A stretch of DNA of 64,000 bases from Sphingobacterium micropteri (GTDB lineage: Bacteria; Bacteroidota; Bacteroidia; Sphingobacteriales; Sphingobacteriaceae), in assembly GCF_014692515.1 (NCBI RefSeq), contig NZ_JACOIK010000003.1:62001-126000 (forward strand), read 5' to 3'. The translations under genes and the position numbers were made by a program. The notes beneath the pieces were generated by a model. That model searched no databases. It worked only from the letters and a program-made list of their open reading frames with translations, and was not told the DNA's origin. Positions 1 through 7,903 of this stretch are shown one piece after another (position 1 is the first letter of the stretch; each line of letters begins with the position of its first letter).

Positions 1-37
1 AAATTTTAATTGTTCTAAATAATTATTCTGATTTATT

Positions 38-2443
38 ATGCGAAAAATCTTAATTGCTGTATGTGTTCTTGCCCATACGCTATTGTATGCCCAACAAAAA
101 GTAAAAATATACGGGAAAATTCTATCTGCGGATAGCCAACCTGCTGCTGGTATCACGGTCAATATAAATGGTCTGGGAAAATCCTCCTATACCGATGCAA
201 AGGGAAATTATACGTTCAACGATATCGATACGGGAAGATATATGCTTGCGATATCTGCGGTAGGCATAAAGCCATTGTCCCGTGAAATCTATATTCGCCC
301 AGGTGGTCGATTGCAAATTCCGACAATTTACTTAACGGAAAATCGCGCCTCTTTGGAGGAAATCAATATTTATGGGATACGGAATACGTATACGCGGAAA
401 ACTAGTCCCTATGTGGCCAAGATGCCTTTACGCAATCTAGAGAATCCACAGTCGTACGCTGTTATTACGAAGGAGCTGTTGCAGAGCCAGGTAAATACAA
501 GTTTTGACGATGCCTTGGCGAATGTTTCTGGTGTGGACCAGCTGTGGGGTGCGACCGGTCGCCCGGGAGATGGATCGTCTTATTATACATTACGTGGATT
601 TACAACGCAGGTTGCTATGGTCAATGGTGTAGTAAGTATTGCCAGCGGAAGTCCCGATCCAGCAAATCTGGAAACAATTGAAGTGATTAAGGGACCCTCC
701 GGTTCATTGTATGGCGGGGCGGCTATCGGCTTTGGTGGTTTGATCAATAATGTGACGAAAAAGCCTTTGGATACCCTTGGTGGACGTGTAAATTATATTT
801 TTGGATCTTTTGACCAACATCGGGTAACGGCAGATGTATACGGTCCGCTTTCGAAGGATCATAAATGGTTAGGACGTGTAAATACAGCCTTTACAAGCAC
901 GGGTACTTTTCAGGATGCCGGATTCAACAGATCTTTCTTCATTGCTCCATCTTTATTATATCGGGCCAACGAGCGTTTGGATATCCAGCTCGATGCTGAA
1001 ATTTACCAAAGTAAAGCGACCAACCCCTTGATGGTATTTCTAAATAGAAGTCGTGACCTTTTTGCACGTACACCATCTGAGCTGCAGTTTGATTTCGATA
1101 AATCGTATACGCATAACGATGTGACATTTAAGAATCCGGTCGCCAATATTCGTGGAAACGTAAACTATCGTCTGGATGACCGCTGGACGTCCAATACGAC
1201 GGTCAGTTTCAATCAACGGAAATCTGATGGTTATTTCCAATATGTGATGTACCTGGAACCAGGCAACGATACGTTGATCAGCCGTTATGCCGGAGATCAG
1301 GATTATGTGGCGAAAGTCTTCAATGCACAGCAGAATTTTGTGGGGGATTACCGGATCGGAACAATGCGTAACCGTACGTTGATCGGTATTGATTATCTCT
1401 TCCAGCAGGCGGTAACACACAACTCGCCCTACGTTTTGGTAGATAAAATAAATACGTCCTATGATGATCCTGACTACTACAAATTCAATGCGGCATTCAT
1501 CGATCAAGCTATCGCTGCCTCCAATGGTGCTGAAACAAATAACCGTAGCCGGAACGGCGTGTTGGGAGGTTATGTGTCCAATGTGTTGGATGTGACACCT
1601 GCTCTTCATGTCCATCTCGCATTGCGTGTGGACTATTTTGATAACAAAGGAACGTATAATTATGATGCGGATACAACGACGGGTGCATATAGCCAGACCG
1701 CGCTCTCACCAAGGGTAGGGCTCGTGTACGAGCTTATGAAAGATCGAATATCGTTCTTCGGTAATTATCAGAATGGATTCAAAAATGTTGCGCCGATAGT
1801 ACAACCTTTACCAGATGTTTCGGGTGATTTCGAACCACAGCAAGCTGAGCAATGGGAAGCAGGGGTGAAGTTTAATTTATTTAATGACCGTGTGGGGTTG
1901 ACGGCAAGTTATTATGATATTTCTGTCAACAACATCACCAGACCGGAAACTATTGAACGTGATGGCGAGTTCTATAATATTACGGTACAGGATGGAACAC
2001 GTTTGAGCCGTGGGTTTGAATTTGATCTGACGGCCGCCCCAATGGAAGGTTTGGACGTTATTTTGAGCTATAGCAACAACAGCAGCAAGCTGACGAAAGC
2101 AGCAGCAACCGTTAATAATCTACGCCCAACGGAAGCGGGACCGAAGAACTTATTCAATTTCTGGGCAAATTATACCGTTAGGCGTGGGCTATTGCATGGT
2201 GTAGGTATCGGAGCGGGGGTTAACCACGCCGGGAAAAACTTGATTACGAATAGTTTACCTACGGGCGCATTTACTGTTCCGGCTTATACGTTGGTTAATG
2301 CGAGTGTATCTTATCGTTATAAAAATTACGAGCTGGCTGTGAAAGCGAATAATCTGACGGACGAAACGTATTACAAGGGATGGTCTACAGTCAATCCCAT
2401 GATGTCCCGAAACGTGCTCGGAAGTATAGCATATAGCTTTTAA
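38..2443 (+). CDS. TonB-dependent siderophore receptor
   Basis: Outer-membrane receptor that probably imports a ferric siderophore using TonB energy. The 801-residue product has a signal peptide (about residues 1-18, ending LLYAQ), a carboxypeptidase-regulatory-like beta-sandwich (about 20-105), then a plug with the siderophore-receptor signatures LRGFTTQVAMVNGV and ETIEVIKGPSGSLYGG, followed by a long beta-barrel. It ends in GSIAYSF, a terminal Phe typical of outer-membrane barrels. Only 37 bases precede the ATG, so its promoter and any upstream partner lie outside the window. The ligand cannot be told from sequence. It has no visible link to the second iron-type cluster at 9-16 kb. Confidence 0.93.
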   Translation: MRKILIAVCVLAHTLLYAQQKVKIYGKILSADSQPAAGITVNINGLGKSSYTDAKGNYTFNDIDTGRYMLAISAVGIKPLSREIYIRPGGRLQIPTIYLTENRASLEEINIYGIRNTYTRKTSPYVAKMPLRNLENPQSYAVITKELLQSQVNTSFDDALANVSGVDQLWGATGRPGDGSSYYTLRGFTTQVAMVNGVVSIASGSPDPANLETIEVIKGPSGSLYGGAAIGFGGLINNVTKKPLDTLGGRVNYIFGSFDQHRVTADVYGPLSKDHKWLGRVNTAFTSTGTFQDAGFNRSFFIAPSLLYRANERLDIQLDAEIYQSKATNPLMVFLNRSRDLFARTPSELQFDFDKSYTHNDVTFKNPVANIRGNVNYRLDDRWTSNTTVSFNQRKSDGYFQYVMYLEPGNDTLISRYAGDQDYVAKVFNAQQNFVGDYRIGTMRNRTLIGIDYLFQQAVTHNSPYVLVDKINTSYDDPDYYKFNAAFIDQAIAASNGAETNNRSRNGVLGGYVSNVLDVTPALHVHLALRVDYFDNKGTYNYDADTTTGAYSQTALSPRVGLVYELMKDRISFFGNYQNGFKNVAPIVQPLPDVSGDFEPQQAEQWEAGVKFNLFNDRVGLTASYYDISVNNITRPETIERDGEFYNITVQDGTRLSRGFEFDLTAAPMEGLDVILSYSNNSSKLTKAAATVNNLRPTEAGPKNLFNFWANYTVRRGLLHGVGIGAGVNHAGKNLITNSLPTGAFTVPAYTLVNASVSYRYKNYELAVKANNLTDETYYKGWSTVNPMMSRNVLGSIAYSF

Positions 2444-2475
2444 TATTGGTCAAATATGGGTAAAAAAAAGAATTT

Positions 2476-2508
2476 TTGCATAATAGCATACAAGTTTCAA
2501 TATATTTG
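2476..2508 (+). promoter_or_regulatory. Bacteroidota-type promoter for the gnd remnant-zwf-pgl unit
   Basis: TTG at 2476-2478, a 22-nt spacer, then TATATTTG at 2501-2508, which matches TAnnTTTG exactly. Transcription would begin near 2514, just before the short gnd-like remnant at 2537, so zwf would be transcribed with a leader of about 125 nt. Confidence 0.6.
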
Positions 2509-2536
2509 GACTTCCATATTTAACTAATTTAAAAAA

Positions 2537-2622
2537 ATGATTAAATACAATTTTGGAATCGCAGACAACGATTTCGCTGTAGCTAGATTGGATTTAGGTT
2601 TTTTCATGCCCACTGGGACTAA
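2537..2622 (+). pseudogene. Probable collapsed remnant of gnd (6-phosphogluconate dehydrogenase)
   Basis: From the ATG at 2537 the frame reads MIKYNFG, then IADNDFAVARLDLG. From memory, Gnd proteins of this group start KYNFG-MIGLGVMGRNLLLN-(I/M)AD..F.VAG.DLD, so the remnant would lack the nucleotide-binding glycine loop. In another frame, 2599-2622 reads FFHAHWD-stop, resembling the FHT(Q/E)W ending of Gnd. The region sits between a good promoter and zwf, where gnd is found in related gnd-zwf-pgl operons. I infer loss of nearly all of gnd, keeping both ends. The original ATG frame stays open to 2629, so a 30-residue peptide might still be made. Similarity is by eye only. Confidence 0.6.
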
Positions 2623-2639
2623 ATTTTAGCGACCGTAAG

Positions 2640-4124
2640 ATGACACACGACAGAACAACAGCACCAACATCCATTGTAGTATTTGGTGGAACAGGTGATC
2701 TCGCGAAAAGAAAATTGTTCCCGGCTTTTTTTAATTTATTCATTGATGAATGGATGCCTGTGCATTTCCAAATCATTGCTTTGGGTAGAAAACCGTTCGA
2801 TCAAGAGGGATTTCGGGCATATGTCCTGGAAAATTTAAAGGAGTTTTCACGCAATAAGGAGTTCACGGAAGAACAGTGGAGGAGTTTTAGCGAAAAAATT
2901 ACCTTTTTAAATTTTGATATCACGGATGAAAATTCATTCCTTCATCTGAACGAAAAACTGACTGCATTCGATGTAACTTGCGACAACCGCGCAAACCGTC
3001 TTTTTTATCTATCGGTAGCGCCTAATTTTATCGATTCCGTATCGTCTAGCTTAAAGAAGGCTGGTATGGCCGACGAAGTCAAAAAAGACCGTATTATCAT
3101 CGAAAAGCCTTTCGGTTATGACAAGGCTTCTGCAGTTGCCCTGAATCAACTATTAAATCAAAATTTTCAAGAAGAACAGATTTATCGTATTGATCATTAT
3201 CTGGGCAAGGAAACCGTACAGAATATTCTAGCTTTTCGCTTTGCAAATACGGTTTTTGAACCGCTGTGGAGCAATCGACATATTGAATCGGTTCAGATAA
3301 CCGTGGCTGAACAGGTGGGGGTGGAAGATCGGGGCGGATATTACGACCATTCCGGTGCACTACGTGATATGATTCAAAACCATCTCTTACAGATTCTCTG
3401 TATGGTTGCTATGGACGCTCCAGTTGAATTTGAGTCTTCTTTAGTTCGGGATAAAAAGGCGGAAATACTAAAAACCGTACGCCGGATCAAACCGGAAGAT
3501 ATCAATCATTACACGGTTCGTGCACAATATACAGATGGTGAAATAAATGGAAAGGCAAAAAAGGCTTATAGACAGGAACCGGGAGTAGATTCTAATTCGA
3601 ATACGGAGACATTTGTAGCCATGAAGTTTTATATTGATAATCCGAGGTGGCAAGGGGTACCTTTCTATATGCGTACCGGCAAAAGTATGGCACAGAAGAA
3701 ATCCTGTGTGATTGTAAACTTTAAGGAAGTGCCAAACAAAACATTTGTAAATGGTACGGATAGGTTACAACGGAATCAATTGACGATCAATATCCAACCT
3801 GAAATGGATATTCGCTTATCGTTTATGGCGAAAAAGCCCGGCCTGGATATGACGTTAAACCCTGTTGAAATGGTGTTTGATTATTTTGAGAGCGCGCCAG
3901 ATAGCCCGGAAGCATACGAAACCTTGCTGATAGATGCGCTCGATGGAGACTCGACGTTGTTTATGCGATCGGATCAGGTAGAGGAAGCTTGGGATATTAT
4001 CGCGACGATTCAGGAAGAATGGGAAAACGGAACGTATTCGCCGATGCACACTTACCCTGCGGGAAGCTGGGGGCCAGAAGCAGCTGATGAATTGTTGAGC
4101 AGGCAAGGACATCGTTGGTTATAA
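2640..4124 (+). CDS. zwf: Glucose-6-phosphate 1-dehydrogenase
   Basis: Cytoplasmic enzyme that oxidises glucose-6-phosphate to 6-phosphogluconolactone with NAD(P)+, the first step of the oxidative pentose-phosphate pathway. The 494-residue length is normal. The N-terminal Rossmann loop GGTGDLAKRKL is at about 16-26. The active-site signature RIDHYLGKETVQN is at about 183-195. The ending GSWGPEAADELL is typical of the family. The ATG lies 17 bases after the last recognisable gnd-like codon. It is followed by pgl after 28 bases, forming a two-step unit. The usual third enzyme, Gnd, appears to be missing here. Confidence 0.98.
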   Translation: MTHDRTTAPTSIVVFGGTGDLAKRKLFPAFFNLFIDEWMPVHFQIIALGRKPFDQEGFRAYVLENLKEFSRNKEFTEEQWRSFSEKITFLNFDITDENSFLHLNEKLTAFDVTCDNRANRLFYLSVAPNFIDSVSSSLKKAGMADEVKKDRIIIEKPFGYDKASAVALNQLLNQNFQEEQIYRIDHYLGKETVQNILAFRFANTVFEPLWSNRHIESVQITVAEQVGVEDRGGYYDHSGALRDMIQNHLLQILCMVAMDAPVEFESSLVRDKKAEILKTVRRIKPEDINHYTVRAQYTDGEINGKAKKAYRQEPGVDSNSNTETFVAMKFYIDNPRWQGVPFYMRTGKSMAQKKSCVIVNFKEVPNKTFVNGTDRLQRNQLTINIQPEMDIRLSFMAKKPGLDMTLNPVEMVFDYFESAPDSPEAYETLLIDALDGDSTLFMRSDQVEEAWDIIATIQEEWENGTYSPMHTYPAGSWGPEAADELLSRQGHRWL

Positions 4125-4152
4125 ACAATAATGGAAGTTTAAAGGAAGAATA

Positions 4153-4872
4153 ATGGTAAAACAGTTTAAAAGTAAAGCACAAATTTTTGAAACAGCGGCA
4201 CAGCTGTTTGTCGATGCGGCAAAAAAAAATATAGATGAAAAGGGATTTTTTTCTGTGGCATTGACTGGAGGTTCTTCTCCCGTTGATTTGCATAAATTAT
4301 TAGCTACCGAAGCCTATAAATCACAGGTGGATTGGGAAAAGGTGTTCATGTTTTGGGGCGACGAAAGATGGGTGCCGCTCGACGACAATTTGAGTAATGC
4401 AAAGATGTCTTACGAAACGCTGCTTAATCACGTTCCTATTCCAGAATCCAACATTTTTCCGATGTATAAAGTAGGTGTAGATGCAGCAGATTATGCGCAG
4501 ACTTACGAGCAAATTTTACGGGAGAAATTAGGGGATAGTGCACGGCTCGATTTTATTTTTTTGGGAATGGGAGATGATGGACATACGGCATCGTTGTTTC
4601 CGGGTACGGAAGTGCTCCATGAAAAAGATAAATGGGTGGATGCCTATTTTTTGGTGCCACAGGATATGTATCGGATTACGCTGACGGCTCCGTTTATCAA
4701 TAAGGCGGACCAAATCGTAGTGATTGCCTTTGGAGAAAAAAAGGCTAAGGCCTTACGAGAGGTTTTGCAGGGAGAGCGCAATCCGGAATTGTATCCATCT
4801 CAACTTTTAAAACCGACTACGGGAAGCCTCGTTTTTCTAGTGGATGACGAAGCGGCTCAGCTCTTGACATGA
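4153..4872 (+). CDS. pgl: 6-phosphogluconolactonase (DevB/SOL type)
   Basis: Hydrolyses 6-phosphogluconolactone to 6-phosphogluconate in the cytoplasm. The 239-residue protein shows the family motifs ALTGGSSPVDLHKLL near residue 36, FWGDERWVPLDDNLSNAKM near 72 and LGMGDDGHTASLFPGT near 136. It follows zwf by 28 bases in the same unit and ends at a clear terminator. It shares a fold with NagB-type deaminases, but the GDERWVP and DGHTASLFPG motifs separate it from them. Confidence 0.97.
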   Translation: MVKQFKSKAQIFETAAQLFVDAAKKNIDEKGFFSVALTGGSSPVDLHKLLATEAYKSQVDWEKVFMFWGDERWVPLDDNLSNAKMSYETLLNHVPIPESNIFPMYKVGVDAADYAQTYEQILREKLGDSARLDFIFLGMGDDGHTASLFPGTEVLHEKDKWVDAYFLVPQDMYRITLTAPFINKADQIVVIAFGEKKAKALREVLQGERNPELYPSQLLKPTTGSLVFLVDDEAAQLLT

Positions 4873-4912
4873 ATAGACTAGCTTTAGCGCTTGTCATTTT
4901 TATTTATAATTC

Positions 4913-4946
4913 AACGCCCGAGGTATATAATCTCGGGTGTTTTTAT
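4913..4946 (+). terminator. Rho-independent terminator after pgl
   Basis: The stem CCCGAG (4917-4922) and CTCGGG (4932-4937) extends outward by AACG/TGTT pairing and is followed by GTTTTTATTT. It closes the zwf-pgl unit. Confidence 0.75.
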
Positions 4947-5062
4947 TTCAGATTCGGCTTCGATTTGTAAAAAATAACAATTGATGCGCTTAGAGTCCGT
5001 CTGGATACAGATGGCTAAATATCTCACGCGAACCGCGTATCTTTAGCAGATTATAAAAAGGT

Positions 5063-6118
5063 ATGGTATACAAAACGTTGATGTATGGATTGTGCGGTGG
5101 TAGTTTATGGCTGCTATCTTTTCTATTGTTTTTCAACCTGCCAAAAGTTAACGAAAAAGCGAATCTGTTTCTCGGGATCTGTAGTTTTTTTCTGGCAAGT
5201 GTGTTTGTTCAATTTTTGCTAGAAGTGCTTAATCTACATGGGAATATCATGTTGTTGTCGTTTTTGGAATGCGGCAGATGGGCAATATTACCTAGTTTTT
5301 TTGTCGCTATAAATCTGTATATCTCTCCGGATCGGTCGCCTTACAAATATTTTCTTCACTTTATTCCGACTTTATTACTCATCCCGTTGCTGTCAGGGGG
5401 CAATGTATTGCCTGATTTTTTGGTCTACGCGATACGTTATTTTTTGTATATTCAGCTCTTCGTCTATGGTATTTGGACGTATGTGCTGCTACGTAAACAT
5501 CGTGCATTACTGAAAAAAATTTCCGCTGACTTTCATGGTGTGGATCTGCAATGGGTGCTTAATATCTGGTGGGGAATACTCCTGTTGGGTGTTTTATCGC
5601 TGGTTGCCCGATTTGTTCCTGCGCTATCGCCAATGGTAGATGGTTTGTATCTGCTGGGTATCCTATTTTTTAGTTATTATGCATTATCGCAGACAGCAAT
5701 TTATCAGGTTGTAGATAAACAGGTTCCTGTTATAAAGGCAGCAGTACTATGCAAGGACAAAGAACGATTAACGGCAGAACAGGTGGGGTTTTTCAAGGAA
5801 AGATTGCTTAACTTGATGGATAATGATAAGCCCTATTTGGATCCAATATTAACGTTGCCGCTATTGGCCGATAAAATTGGATTATCTGTTCATGAGCTTT
5901 CGTATGTGCTGAACACCGGTGTCGACCTTAATTTTTACCAATTCGTAAATGCCTACCGTATTCGATATGCACAACAGTTGTTAAACGAAAATACACGAAA
6001 CGATTATAATATTCAGGAAATCTTTATCCGGTCAGGATTTAATTCTAAAACTACATTTTATACCGCTTTTAAACAGATAGTTGGCATGACACCGAAGCAA
6101 TATCTGCAACAGCAATAA
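5063..6118 (+). CDS. AraC-family regulator with an N-terminal membrane domain
   Basis: A 351-residue protein whose first 220 residues or so are strongly hydrophobic with about six or seven likely membrane helices. An AraC-type helix-turn-helix domain occupies about 255-351 (LPLLADKIGLSVHELSYVLN, then IQEIFIRSGFNSKTTFYTAFK and GMTPKQYL). Such membrane-anchored AraC regulators are common in Bacteroidota and are thought to sense an envelope or lipophilic signal, but the ligand is unknown. The next two genes on the same strand encode exported proteins and are possible targets. No clear promoter was found; TATCTTTA at about 5039-5046 is a weak candidate -7 element. Confidence 0.88.
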   Translation: MVYKTLMYGLCGGSLWLLSFLLFFNLPKVNEKANLFLGICSFFLASVFVQFLLEVLNLHGNIMLLSFLECGRWAILPSFFVAINLYISPDRSPYKYFLHFIPTLLLIPLLSGGNVLPDFLVYAIRYFLYIQLFVYGIWTYVLLRKHRALLKKISADFHGVDLQWVLNIWWGILLLGVLSLVARFVPALSPMVDGLYLLGILFFSYYALSQTAIYQVVDKQVPVIKAAVLCKDKERLTAEQVGFFKERLLNLMDNDKPYLDPILTLPLLADKIGLSVHELSYVLNTGVDLNFYQFVNAYRIRYAQQLLNENTRNDYNIQEIFIRSGFNSKTTFYTAFKQIVGMTPKQYLQQQ

Positions 6119-6169
6119 CAATTTATAGTACAGGTTTATCCAGACGGAGGCTTGTAAATGACGAGTTAC

Positions 6170-6202
6170 TTATCCTTGCCTTATAAACTAAAACAAGGAT
6201 AA
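6170..6202 (+). promoter_or_regulatory. Hairpin that could hide the ribosome binding site of the next gene
   Basis: Perfect 9-bp inverted repeat TTATCCTTG (6170-6178) and CAAGGATAA (6194-6202) with a 15-nt loop, ending 2 bases before the ATG at 6205. The right arm holds the AAGGA Shine-Dalgarno-like sequence, so folding would block it. It is too AT-rich and lacks a T tract to be an ordinary terminator. Confidence 0.45.
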
Positions 6203-6204
6203 AT

Positions 6205-6840
6205 ATGACAAAGCATCAAAAACAACTTTGGATAATCGTTGCTCTTATTGGGCTATGTGGATGGAAGGTCGCTGTGGGTAATCGAAATCCCTCGGTTGAT
6301 CCCCCTGCAAAGCAAACCTCGTTACAGCGATTTGAAGGCTTTTACCGTTTCCCGAATCGGGTAGCCTACATTCAATTTGAAGTGAAAGGTAATGAACTAC
6401 AGGCTCGGCAGGTATGGGATGATCGGCTTTACCAATTAAAAAGGACGGGCGAGTTGACCTTTGAGTCTCAGGAAGAGCGGTATAAATTGGCATTTGATGC
6501 TGCAGAACCTACTGTTGTGAAAATTCTGGATCGTGTGGATTTGACTAAAGTCGATTTCGATCCTACACAACGAAAATCGATTACATCTTCATTGGCAGAC
6601 CAGTATGTAGGGACGTATTACTTCGAACGGGACAATACGCACGTTATACATGTCGTTTGGGATGATGAGCGCCTCGTGCTGGTTCAAGGTTGGGATGGGA
6701 AACGGATACCGTTGGAATGTATTACAGATCACGAGTTTGTAAATCAAGAGGCCGCCATGCCGGTAACCTTCTATGAAGAAAAAGGAAAAGGCGTTACGAT
6801 GCAGTGTTTTGAAGAAGATTGTTGGTTTAAAAATAAATAA
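6205..6840 (+). CDS. Exported protein of unknown function with two similar beta-rich halves
   Basis: A 211-residue protein with an N-terminal hydrophobic segment (about 8-24) that could be a signal peptide or anchor. Two similar beta-rich units follow: FEGFYRFPNRVAYIQFEV...WDDRLYQL at about 44-85 and YVGTYYFERDNTHVIHVVWDDERLVLV at about 135-162. This pattern resembles lipocalin-like modules (DUF3471-type) often attached to secreted hydrolases, but no catalytic domain is present. The next gene starts 5 bases downstream, so the two are probably cotranscribed. The AAGGA site before its start lies inside a hairpin. I do not recognise a specific function. Confidence 0.75.
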   Translation: MTKHQKQLWIIVALIGLCGWKVAVGNRNPSVDPPAKQTSLQRFEGFYRFPNRVAYIQFEVKGNELQARQVWDDRLYQLKRTGELTFESQEERYKLAFDAAEPTVVKILDRVDLTKVDFDPTQRKSITSSLADQYVGTYYFERDNTHVIHVVWDDERLVLVQGWDGKRIPLECITDHEFVNQEAAMPVTFYEEKGKGVTMQCFEEDCWFKNK

Positions 6841-6845
6841 AAGCG

Positions 6846-7754
6846 ATGAAAACTGTACAATTGTTAATAATGTCGTTTTTGCTGCCTGCCCTTTTGATGG
6901 CGCAATCGGTTTCTGATCCACACTTTGATGTTCGGCTGGAGCAGGCGCTATTTCCGGGAAAGGATGGTCCGCGGATCCTATTCGACCAGCACCATTACAA
7001 TGCCTTTTCGCTTTCGGGGCAATATAAAGGCTTTGCTGATGTGGCGCAGGCAGAAGGATATCGACTTGAGGATCATAAAGCGGTTATTAATGCAGAAAAT
7101 TTAACGAAGGCTAAGATATTCGTAACGGTGAATGCGTTAAGCCATCCTTCTGACTGGGATCTTCCCAATGCATCTATTTATAGTGAAGAGGAAATTGAAG
7201 CCCTTTATCGATGGGTACACGATGATGGTGGTGGTTTATTTATCATTACAGATGAGATGCCGAGTGCTGGTTCGGTGGGGCGTTTGGCAGAGCGGTTCGG
7301 TTTTAATGTTATCAATGGTGTCACTCACCGTATGGATGGACAAGCGGAGTTGTTCAATAGGGAGATCGGAAACTTGCTTCCCTCGGCCGTTACCGATAGG
7401 GAAGGGCGTAGGATCAACCAGGTGCGATGTTGGGTTGGGAGTGGTTTTATTCCTCCACAAGAAGCGGAAGTTTTTTCGATATTGGGTGATGCGTATCGCC
7501 TATATTTGCCTTCAAAGACGAAAGATATGGAGCATACTATCCCGCCCGATATCCCTTATATATCGGGCATAAATCTTGCGAATGGAGCCCTATTGAAATG
7601 TGGCAATGGCCGGGTATGTATCTTTGCTAATGCTTCCCCTTTTACGGCCTTATTAAAAGGTATAAACAGTGAAAAACGAGGAATGAATCATATGGATGCG
7701 CAAGATCATGTAGGGTTGTTGCGTAATATATTGGAATGGTTAAGCCAGCCATAG
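6846..7754 (+). CDS. Exported DUF4350-like protein with a glutamine-amidotransferase-like fold
   Basis: A 302-residue protein with a clear signal peptide (MKTVQLLIMSFLLPALLMAQ). The segments GPRILFDQHHYNAFSL, KIFVTVNALSHPSDW, and YRWVHDDGGGLFIITDEMP look like the class-I-glutamine-amidotransferase-like domain found in DUF4350 and ThuA-type proteins, which bind rather than hydrolyse in many cases. I see no nucleophilic Cys in an elbow motif, so enzyme activity is doubtful. It overlaps nothing and follows the 6205 gene by 5 bases, so they likely act together in the periplasm. Function is unknown. Confidence 0.78.
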   Translation: MKTVQLLIMSFLLPALLMAQSVSDPHFDVRLEQALFPGKDGPRILFDQHHYNAFSLSGQYKGFADVAQAEGYRLEDHKAVINAENLTKAKIFVTVNALSHPSDWDLPNASIYSEEEIEALYRWVHDDGGGLFIITDEMPSAGSVGRLAERFGFNVINGVTHRMDGQAELFNREIGNLLPSAVTDREGRRINQVRCWVGSGFIPPQEAEVFSILGDAYRLYLPSKTKDMEHTIPPDIPYISGINLANGALLKCGNGRVCIFANASPFTALLKGINSEKRGMNHMDAQDHVGLLRNILEWLSQP

Positions 7755-7819
7755 GTAGGAATAGATTGCCTCCTGATTTATGGAAGTTGTGTTCACGATT
7801 TTTTATGACTTGCTGTCCA

Positions 7820-7878
7820 CATTCTTGCTTGATAAAGAATGCCTTTGTCCGTAACTTCGGACATTCATAAAACAAAGG
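7820..7878. repeat. Stacked inverted repeats in the leader of the Old Yellow Enzyme gene
   Basis: Three pairings lie in 59 bases: CATTCTT (7820-7826) with AAGAATG (7835-7841); GTCCG (7847-7851) with CGGAC (7858-7862); and CCTTTGT (7842-7848) with ACAAAGG (7872-7878). The last two share bases, so they compete or nest. They end 25 bases before the ATG at 7904. They could be an operator or a structured leader; no regulator gene is adjacent. Confidence 0.4.
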
Positions 7879-7903
7879 AATTTATTGTTTAGATAATAAC
7901 GGC

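Noticed and set aside
1040-1615. 191-codon minus-strand frame inside the first TonB receptor gene
   Set aside because: It is antisense to a strong gene, has random-like composition, and no motif or promoter.
4153-4872. pgl read as a second NagB-type deaminase
   Set aside because: The GDERWVP and DGHTASLFPG motifs and the link to zwf identify it as 6-phosphogluconolactonase.
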